The notes beneath the pieces were generated by a model, which had not been told where the DNA came from, did no database searches, and saw only the letters and a list, made by a program, of their open reading frames with translations. A stretch of DNA of 6,256 bases. Source: Candidatus Woesearchaeota archaeon. GTDB lineage: Archaea; Nanobdellota; Nanobdellia; Woesearchaeales; WJKV01. The stretch covers positions 1 to 6,256 of the forward strand of contig WJKV01000044.1 in the NCBI GenBank assembly GCA_014728875.1, given 5' to 3'. This document shows, piece after piece, positions 1-4,090 of this stretch; within the stretch, counting starts at the first letter, position 1, and every line of letters begins with the position of its first letter. A program made the position numbers and the translations under genes.

Positions 1-26
1 AATTTCATTTAATTCCTGTTAAATGA
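1..26. repeat. Short perfect hairpin at the left edge
   Basis: The 8-nt arm tcatttaa (5-12) is followed by a 6-nt loop and its exact reverse complement ttaaatga (19-26). The first 12 bases, aatttcatttaa, recur exactly at 852-863 just beyond the methyltransferase gene, so the two form a direct repeat. The hairpin is AT-only apart from one C/G pair and has no T-run behind it, so I do not call it a terminator. It could be the end of an upstream unit cut by the window edge. Confidence 0.5.
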
Positions 27-95
27 GGTGAGGACGAAGCCCGAAAGTGCAACGCCCCAAGCGAACGTAGTGAGCGCAGAGTTCAAAGGGCTGAC
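18..95. repeat. Left arm of a two-part inverted repeat flanking the methyltransferase gene
   Basis: Two blocks, gttaaatga (18-26) and ttcaaagggctgac (82-95), both recur as exact reverse complements in the same order at 840-864. On this side they are separated by 55 nt (27-81); on the right side by only 2 nt. The intervening DNA is G/C-rich (about 59% over 27-95 by hand count) next to a gene of about 30% G+C. It contains gcgaacgtagtgagcgc, of which only the outer three base pairs can pair, and agccc (38-42) that could pair with gggct (88-92). It could be a structured RNA, an interspersed repeat, or the end of a mobile cassette. No tRNA cloverleaf can be drawn. Confidence 0.55.
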
Positions 96-100
96 GTAAG

Positions 101-110
101 ATATATAAAT
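101..110 (+). promoter_or_regulatory. TATA box of the methyltransferase gene
   Basis: The sequence atatataaat is centred about 27 nt upstream of the ATG at 133. In archaea, transcription starts about 25-27 nt downstream of the TATA centre, which would put the mRNA start at or within a few bases of the start codon (a leaderless transcript). No Shine-Dalgarno motif lies in between, which agrees with this. Confidence 0.6.
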
Positions 111-132
111 AAAGAAGAATAAATCACTTCTA

Positions 133-840
133 ATGGCTTATACAAAAGATTTTGTTTACTATTATGATCTTTTCAAAGATGAGAAAAGTTATGTGAATAC
201 TGTGAATATGTTAATCTCACTTTTCAAAAAACACAATGTGAAATCAGTTCTTGATATTGGTTGTGGAACAGGAAAAATTGACAAATTATTGAAAGAAAAG
301 AAATATGAAATTCTTGGAATTGATAATAGTAAAGAAATGATTGAACATGCACAAAGAAATTATCCTGAAATTGTATTCAAACAAATGGATGCAGAAACTT
401 TCAAATTGGATAATAAATTTGATGCAATAATTGCTTTGGACAGTGTCTTGACGTTTCTTACAAAAGAAGGGGTTTTTGAAGAAGCAATTAAGAATATTGT
501 TGAACATATGAAGCAAGGAGGAATATTATTTTTCAATACTGGATTTACAGAAAAATTAATACCTAAAGATTTTACAGATCATTTCTTTAAGGAAGTAGAG
601 AAAGAAGGTATTAATTACAAAAAAGAATATTCTATGAAACGTCAAGGGAATTTATTAGTGACTAATATTAAAATTTATGAAAATGACAAAGTGATTATTG
701 AAGAAGATCATATACACAGGATAATTTCTGAAGATTTAGTTGTGAAATTGTTAAGTGAATTAGATTGTGAAGTTAAATTAAGTGGGAATTCTAACGAACA
801 AGGTCATCAACCATTAGAAGTGATTGCAAAGAAGAAATAG
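133..840 (+). CDS. Class I SAM-dependent methyltransferase, substrate unknown
   Basis: The 235-residue protein has a Rossmann-type methyltransferase fold. Motif I is VLDIGCGTG (39-47), which binds S-adenosylmethionine. The acidic residue after strand 2 is D64 in LGID, expected to hold the ribose hydroxyls. FDAIIALDS (97-105) fits the motif IV strand, and GGILFFNTG (129-137) the following strand. The N-terminal YYYDLFKDEKSY (9-20) resembles small-molecule or sugar methyltransferases of the Methyltransf_25/11 type; there is no target-recognition domain of a DNA methylase and no RNA-binding domain. It is soluble, with no signal peptide. The ATG at 133 fits the TATA box. The gene is markedly A/T-rich (28% G+C at 181-240), uses almost only AAA for lysine, and is bracketed by inverted repeats, so recent acquisition is plausible. 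The fold is secure; the substrate cannot be read from sequence. Confidence 0.85.
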   Translation: MAYTKDFVYYYDLFKDEKSYVNTVNMLISLFKKHNVKSVLDIGCGTGKIDKLLKEKKYEILGIDNSKEMIEHAQRNYPEIVFKQMDAETFKLDNKFDAIIALDSVLTFLTKEGVFEEAIKNIVEHMKQGGILFFNTGFTEKLIPKDFTDHFFKEVEKEGINYKKEYSMKRQGNLLVTNIKIYENDKVIIEEDHIHRIISEDLVVKLLSELDCEVKLSGNSNEQGHQPLEVIAKKK

Positions 841-864
841 TCAGCCCTTTGAATTTCATTTAAC
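840..864. repeat. Right arm of the inverted repeat flanking the methyltransferase gene
   Basis: Positions 840-853 (gtcagccctttgaa) are the exact reverse complement of 82-95, and 856-864 (tcatttaac) that of 18-26, with 2 nt between them. The repeat begins at the last base of the methyltransferase stop codon. Bases 852-863 also repeat 1-12 directly. Twenty-three matched bases in the same bipartite order on both sides of one gene are unlikely to be chance. The arm might also act as the gene's 3' end, since mRNA from the left part could fold back on it. Confidence 0.55.
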
Positions 865-866
865 TC

Positions 867-874
867 TTTATATG
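867..874 (+). promoter_or_regulatory. Possible TATA box ahead of the recombinase
   Basis: The sequence tttatatg has the composition of an archaeal TATA element and would start transcription near 895. If it drives the recombinase, the mRNA has a leader of about 140 nt. AT-rich stretches at 964-982 and 1004-1017 are nearer alternatives, so the assignment is weak. The rest of the gap holds a small imperfect hairpin: arms actg/cagt plus cc/gg at 942-960, with one bulged G. Confidence 0.25.
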
Positions 875-1037
875 CGAATCTTGATGGATTCTTTAGATCT
901 GGGCTGTATATTGTGGGTTCTGGAAGGATTGTTTTGGAAAAACTGGCCTGCTTTGGCAGTGGTTAAAATAATATTTTTGTATTATTTCCATTTTCTGTTA
1001 GGTTAAGTATTTGAATATTGGATCTCAGATTATATTC

Positions 1038-1868
1038 ATGGCAATCGATGTCCTCTACAATATGAAGCGGGAGATGCTCCGCAGGAAGCTCTCTCCAAGG
1101 ACTGTGAAGACGTATTTGGCATTTGTACGTAAGTTTCTGCTTGAATATAAGCATAAGAGCCCAAGAAAGTTTTCCAAGAAGGATGTTCGGGAGTTTTTAT
1201 ATAATATGGAGCTGCGAGAAGTTTCTGGAAGCACGCTCAATGTTGCGCACAATGCCCTGCGGTTTATGATGATTGAGGTTCTTCACAAAGCCTGCTATCT
1301 TAAGATTAGATATGCTAAAACCCCTAAAAGAGAGCCCCAATATTTGACAAAAGAAGAAGTAAACAAGATTTTGTCGGTTATCGAGAATCCGAAACATAAG
1401 TTGCTTGTTTCGCTCATGTACGGCGCGGGTTTACGTGTACGGGAAGTTACAAGATTGAAGATTTCTGACTTCTCTTTTGAAGAGGATGTCGGCTGGGTAA
1501 GGGGCGGCAAGGGAAACAAGGATCGCCTGTTTATCATCCCTGTATCTTTGAAGCGGGAACTGCAGGAAAGATGTTGCCAGTGTGATGGGGAGACTATATG
1601 GCTCTTCCCTGGCAGGAATGGTCCGTTAAGCGTGAAGTCTGTTCAGGTGATTGTTCATGCTGCAGGAAAGAAAGCAAAGATCAAGAAAAGAGTGCACCCT
1701 CACATGTTCAGGCATTCGTTTGCCACACATCTGCTTGAATCAGGGACTGATGTTGCTTCTGTCCAGTCCCTTCTTGGCCACGTGAGGCCGGACACCACGC
1801 TCGGCTATTCGCACGCAGTCAGACCGAAAATGATCGCGATAAAAAGTCCGTTGGATGAGGTGCGATGA
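1038..1868 (+). CDS. xerA: Tyrosine recombinase of the XerA/XerC-D family
   Basis: This enzyme breaks and rejoins DNA at specific sites through a 3'-phosphotyrosine link; archaeal XerA resolves chromosome dimers at dif, and relatives move integrative elements. The N-terminal SAM-like core-binding domain covers roughly residues 5-90 (LSPRTVKTYLAFVRKFL). The catalytic domain has the full set, numbered from the ATG at 1038 (276 residues): R133 in GAGLRVREV, K158 in GGKGNKDR, H222 and R225 in HPHMFRH, H248 in LLGH, and nucleophile Y257 in LGYSH. A TTG at 1011 with a weak AGGT seven bases upstream would add nine residues. I prefer the ATG because the family usually has about 15-20 residues before the SPRTV segment. 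Length is normal and the gene is intact. The symbol reflects family; whether it serves the chromosomal dif or a mobile element is open. A toxin-antitoxin operon follows. Confidence 0.88.
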   Translation: MAIDVLYNMKREMLRRKLSPRTVKTYLAFVRKFLLEYKHKSPRKFSKKDVREFLYNMELREVSGSTLNVAHNALRFMMIEVLHKACYLKIRYAKTPKREPQYLTKEEVNKILSVIENPKHKLLVSLMYGAGLRVREVTRLKISDFSFEEDVGWVRGGKGNKDRLFIIPVSLKRELQERCCQCDGETIWLFPGRNGPLSVKSVQVIVHAAGKKAKIKKRVHPHMFRHSFATHLLESGTDVASVQSLLGHVRPDTTLGYSHAVRPKMIAIKSPLDEVR

Positions 1869-1889
1869 GTTAAAGTGAAAACAGGAAGC

Positions 1890-1899
1890 TTTATATATA
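1890..1899 (+). promoter_or_regulatory. TATA box of the toxin-antitoxin operon
   Basis: The sequence tttatatata is centred about 37 nt upstream of the antitoxin ATG at 1932. It predicts a start site near 1921-1923 and a leader of about 10 nt. The region is A/T-only for many bases, so the exact TATA register is uncertain. Confidence 0.5.
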
Positions 1900-1903
1900 A
1901 CTT

Positions 1904-1933
1904 ATTATATATCAACTATAGTAGATATATAAT
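1904..1933. promoter_or_regulatory. 30-bp palindrome, likely operator of the toxin-antitoxin operon
   Basis: The palindrome is centred between 1918 and 1919; 14 of 15 base pairs match, the only mismatch being 1914/1923. The core is actatagt (1915-1922), with arms ending in attatatatc and gatatataat. It lies just downstream of the TATA box, spans the predicted transcription start and ends in the antitoxin start codon. This is where a ribbon-helix-helix antitoxin would bind to block RNA polymerase. Seeing the palindrome is direct; its role as an autoregulatory operator is inferred from known RHH antitoxins. Confidence 0.6.
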
Positions 1934-2156
1934 GGCTTCAACTACAATACAAATCGACAAGGATCTAGTCGCTTCCCTCAAAGAAGCGCGGGAGTATCCC
2001 AGGCAAACTTATAACGAATTAATCAGGAAGATGCTTCAAGTATTCAAGGATGTCAAGAAAAGAAACCAATATGACGAGTTTCTCCATAAAATACAGCAAG
2101 CTAAAATGAAGGAATTGTGGGATAATAAAGAAGACGAGGCTTGGGAAAATGCATAA
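1932..2156 (+). CDS. Ribbon-helix-helix antitoxin of a type II TA pair
   Basis: The 74-residue protein starts with a short strand, TTIQI (4-8), followed by helix 1 (about 9-20), the turn EYPRQTY (21-27) and helix 2 (about 26-37, NELIRKML). This is the ribbon-helix-helix layout common in archaeal DNA-binding antitoxins, where two chains pair their strands to read DNA. The rest (38-74) is charged, becomes acidic at the end (ELWDNKEDEAWENA), and is the expected toxin-binding tail. The frame is open back to a GTG at 1875, but that would translate the TATA box and palindrome, so the ATG at 1932 is the better start. It lies first in the operon, directly before its toxin, as is usual. It probably represses its own promoter through the palindrome at 1904-1933. 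The RHH call rests on pattern, not on a search. Confidence 0.75.
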   Translation: MASTTIQIDKDLVASLKEAREYPRQTYNELIRKMLQVFKDVKKRNQYDEFLHKIQQAKMKELWDNKEDEAWENA

Positions 2157-2460
2157 GGCAGGAGATGTGGTCTTGACTAATGTTCAATTTACTGATACAT
2201 TTGAGATTAAAAAGCGGCCAGCACTGGTCCTATTTGAGGAATTTAATAATGTTGTTGTGGCCGGTATAACTAGCAACCCTGAAATGACAGGCATATCATT
2301 GAGAAAAAAAGAAGGGGCTGTAAAGGATAGTGTTATAAAATTGAATTACATCTTCACTGTTTCTGGAGCCATGATTGAAAAAGCATTGTTTTCTTTGAGC
2401 AAGGAAAAGAAAAAGATAGTTCTTGACGGCCTTATGAATAAGCTGAAAGATTTGAAGTGA
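2149..2460 (+). CDS. PemK/MazF-like endoribonuclease toxin
   Basis: The 103-residue protein fits the small SH3-like barrel of PemK/MazF toxins, which usually cleave mRNA or other RNA at short sequence motifs. The N-terminus AGDVVLTNVQFTD (4-16) matches the family's GD-[IV]-V-x-[VL]-x-F-x-[DF] strand. KKRPALVL (21-28) supplies the conserved Arg (R23), and VVVAGITSN (35-43) the Thr/Ser segment (T41, S42) that forms the active site with it. The C-terminal half holds SVIKLNYIFTVSG (61-73) and a lysine-rich terminal helix. Its ATG overlaps the end of the antitoxin gene by 8 nt, so translation is probably coupled. No promoter of its own is seen. The gene is full length with no sign of inactivation. 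Family assignment is good; the RNA target is unknown. Confidence 0.8.
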   Translation: MHKAGDVVLTNVQFTDTFEIKKRPALVLFEEFNNVVVAGITSNPEMTGISLRKKEGAVKDSVIKLNYIFTVSGAMIEKALFSLSKEKKKIVLDGLMNKLKDLK

Positions 2461-2489
2461 TACAGTTCAGTTCCTACTATTAATAAAAC

Positions 2490-2497
2490 TTTAAATA
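2490..2497 (+). promoter_or_regulatory. TATA box of cbf5
   Basis: The sequence tttaaata is centred about 26 nt upstream of the ATG at 2520 and preceded by an A-rich stretch (aataaaac) in the position of a BRE. Placement predicts a leaderless mRNA; no Shine-Dalgarno is present. It separates cbf5 from the toxin gene, which ends 59 nt earlier. Confidence 0.6.
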
Positions 2498-2519
2498 CTA
2501 TATTGCTCTTTATTGTCTC

Positions 2520-3461
2520 ATGCAATACAAACTTCCATTCGAAAGAGTCAAGAGAAAAGTTCTTGTCAGGCAGAAGGCAAAAGGTCTTGTCGGGGTTTCG
2601 CCTGATGAACGGCCTGTCAAAAGAATTCTTAATTATGGCATGATCAATATTGACAAGCCTGCAGGACCTACCTCGCACAATGTCAGTGCGTATGTGCAGC
2701 AGATTCTCAAGATAAAAAAGGCAGGGCATTCTGGCACACTTGATCCTGGTGTGACCGGTTGTCTTCCTGTTGCGCTTGGAGATGCGACTAAAGTGAATAC
2801 TGCCTTGATTTCTGCTGGAAAAGAATATGTCTGTGTCATGCACTTGCACAAGACCATGCCTTTGGCTGATGTGAAAAAGGCCTTGAAGAAGTTTGTAGGA
2901 ACGATCAAACAGCAGGTCCCGCACAGGGCAGCTGTGAAACGGCAGTTGCGAGAGCGGGAGATCTATTATATCAAGTTTCTAGAATACAATGAAAAGAAGA
3001 GGGATGTTCTGTTCACTGTAGGATGCCAGGCAGGCACTTACATACGGATGCTGTGCCATGACATTGGCGAGGAACTTAAATGCGGCGCTCATATGAAGGA
3101 GTTGAGGCGGACAAAGGCAGGGCCGTTCAATGAGAAAACTCTTGTGACATTGAATGACTTGCAGGATGCAGTAGCGATGTCTGATGAAAAGAAGTTGAGG
3201 AAATACATACAACCTGTTGAGTCTGCTGTAGAACACCTACCGAAGATATGGTGTGTGGATGATGCGATTAGGTTGGTGAAGAATGGAAGGAGCTTGATGT
3301 GCGAACACATCGCAGAATTGAATGACGGCATTAAAAAAGAAGATGATGTCGCAGTGCTTAGTCTTAAAGGAGAATTGATCTGCCTGGGAATAAGCAATTA
3401 CAATAGCAAAGAATTGTTGAAAAGAAAAGGTCCTGGTGTCAGGCCTGTGAGGGTGTTTTAA
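2520..3461 (+). CDS. cbf5: H/ACA RNP pseudouridine synthase Cbf5 (TruB family)
   Basis: Cbf5 is the catalytic subunit of archaeal H/ACA particles, working with Nop10, Gar1, L7Ae and guide RNA to turn uridine into pseudouridine in rRNA; archaeal Cbf5 can also make Psi55 in tRNA alone. GMINIDKPAGPTSH (40-53) is TruB motif I. GHSGTLDP (69-76) holds the catalytic aspartate D75. KEYVCVMHLH (101-110) is typical of the archaeal/eukaryal branch, and AVKRQLREREIYY (138-150) and AGTYIRMLCHDIG (171-183) are further core motifs. The PUA domain covers about 230-313 (ending KGPGVRPVRVF). At 313 residues it is slightly shorter than usual (about 330-340). The segment before AVKR reads QQVPHRA rather than the usual RPP-rich stretch, a mild deviation. 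The ATG fits the TATA box. The stop interlocks with that of the minus-strand gene. Confidence 0.93.
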   Translation: MQYKLPFERVKRKVLVRQKAKGLVGVSPDERPVKRILNYGMINIDKPAGPTSHNVSAYVQQILKIKKAGHSGTLDPGVTGCLPVALGDATKVNTALISAGKEYVCVMHLHKTMPLADVKKALKKFVGTIKQQVPHRAAVKRQLREREIYYIKFLEYNEKKRDVLFTVGCQAGTYIRMLCHDIGEELKCGAHMKELRRTKAGPFNEKTLVTLNDLQDAVAMSDEKKLRKYIQPVESAVEHLPKIWCVDDAIRLVKNGRSLMCEHIAELNDGIKKEDDVAVLSLKGELICLGISNYNSKELLKRKGPGVRPVRVF

Positions 3462-3907
3462 ACTGCTCCTTCTGTTCTTGGTTCTTGTCTTTTGCCGTTA
3501 AGAATCTTGTACAGATTATCATACAGCGCTCTTCTGAGACCGCCCTGCAGTCTTGGACTTTTTATTGAGCACTGGTCTCCTATCAGCTTGGCAATGTCTG
3601 CAGAAGTTCTTCTTACGATTTTCTCGAGCTTTGCTTTTGTCAGTTTTCCCTTGGGTGCAGAATGCGACAGGAGCGAATCTGCAATCACATCAAGCTTGCT
3701 TTCTATAGGCGTCACGCCATATGACTGATGATCACGTCCGTTTATAAGATATTCCTTCAGAATCTTTGCCTTTCTACTTTCAGAAGCTTCATAGAATTCA
3801 ATTCCATAGGTTTCCCTGAAATAATTGGCAACTGCTCCGCAGGCAGCATATGCATGGTCCCTCAAACACTTTGGTATTAATGCCATTTTAGCTCTTATCC
3901 CTTTCAT
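3458..3907 (-). CDS. Conserved-looking protein of unknown function, 149 residues
   Basis: I do not recognise this protein. It appears mostly helical, soluble and basic. Visible points are a Cys/His-bearing N-terminal segment (C14, H18, C23), the stretch NYFRETYGIEFYEASESRKAK (28-48, split by a short loop) and a lysine/arginine-rich middle (KGKLTKAKLEKIVRR, 86-100). Near the end is LQGGLRRALYDNLYKILNGKR (120-140). There is no signal peptide or membrane segment. The Cys/His spacing does not match a standard zinc finger. It is likely a real gene: it has its own TATA box 26 nt upstream of the ATG (complement of 3905-3907), fills the space between two plus-strand genes, and ends exactly at the cbf5 stop. 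The next in-frame ATG would drop seven residues. A nucleic-acid role would fit the charge but is only a guess. Confidence 0.7.
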   Translation of the reverse strand: MKGIRAKMALIPKCLRDHAYAACGAVANYFRETYGIEFYEASESRKAKILKEYLINGRDHQSYGVTPIESKLDVIADSLLSHSAPKGKLTKAKLEKIVRRTSADIAKLIGDQCSIKSPRLQGGLRRALYDNLYKILNGKRQEPRTEGAV

Positions 3908-3913
3908 TTACAA

Positions 3914-3928
3914 GAGAGTTAGCCTCTC
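3914..3928 (-). promoter_or_regulatory. Small inverted repeat between TATA box and start of the minus-strand gene
   Basis: The arms gagag (3914-3918) and ctctc (3924-3928) surround a 5-nt centre. The site lies between the predicted TATA box and the start codon of the 149-residue gene, where a bound repressor would block initiation. Five-base arms are short enough to be chance. Confidence 0.25.
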
Positions 3929-3929
3929 C

Positions 3930-3938
3930 TTTAAAAAG
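3930..3938 (-). promoter_or_regulatory. TATA box of the minus-strand gene
   Basis: Read on the minus strand the element is actttttaaag, centred about 26 nt before the ATG at 3907, predicting a leaderless mRNA. A second copy of the same core, actttttaaagt, occurs on the plus strand at 4009-4020; it is a palindrome (tacttt-tt-aaagta, 4008-4021) and could serve either direction. Confidence 0.45.
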
Positions 3939-4038
3939 TTTTCGAACCTATTTTACTTAAAAATCGCCTGAACAAAATGTCCCACATATGTACTGTAGAG
4001 TATAGATTACTTTTTAAAGTATCCACTAAATTTGAGTA

Positions 4039-4056
4039 TCTATAATATAATTATAC
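4039..4056 (+). promoter_or_regulatory. TATA region of the NTase/HEPN-like gene
   Basis: The A/T-only run tctataatataattata would start transcription near 4070-4075 and give a leader of about 15-20 nt that contains the gaggt motif. A second candidate, atatttaaat (4065-4074), would give a leaderless mRNA from the ATG at 4091. Both support 4091 over 4073. The motif agtat recurs at 3999, 4018 and 4035, spaced 17-19 nt, which may be incidental. Confidence 0.45.
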
Positions 4057-4079
4057 ATTTTCAGATATTTAAATGTTAC

Positions 4080-4084
4080 GAGGT
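4080..4084 (+). promoter_or_regulatory. Shine-Dalgarno motif that fixes the start at 4091
   Basis: The sequence gaggt is complementary to the conserved 3' end of 16S rRNA and lies 6 nt before the ATG at 4091. The upstream in-frame ATG at 4073 would place this motif inside the coding region and has nothing comparable before it. Most other genes here lack such a motif. Confidence 0.5.
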
Positions 4085-4090
4085 TTAAAA

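Noticed and set aside
27..95. tRNA gene suggested by the gttcaaa T-loop-like motif
   Set aside because: No acceptor, D or T stems can be formed around it and no anticodon arm is visible.
1875..1931. Longer antitoxin starting at the GTG at 1875
   Set aside because: It would translate through the TATA box and palindrome, adding 19 residues ahead of the RHH strand. The ATG at 1932 gives a standard RHH N-terminus.
2346..2924. Minus-strand open frame of 192 codons across the toxin and cbf5 genes
   Set aside because: It lies antisense to two well-supported genes, its product is a patchwork of Phe/Leu/Ser/Arg without motifs, and it has no promoter.
3998..4040. Three agtat repeats as a regulator-binding array
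   Set aside because: Five A/T-rich bases with irregular 17-19 nt spacing are expected by chance in this composition, so I did not list it as a site.
4073..4090. Upstream ATG for the NTase/HEPN-like gene
   Set aside because: The ATG at 4073 lies on or next to a TATA candidate and has no Shine-Dalgarno, while 4091 has gaggt at good spacing.
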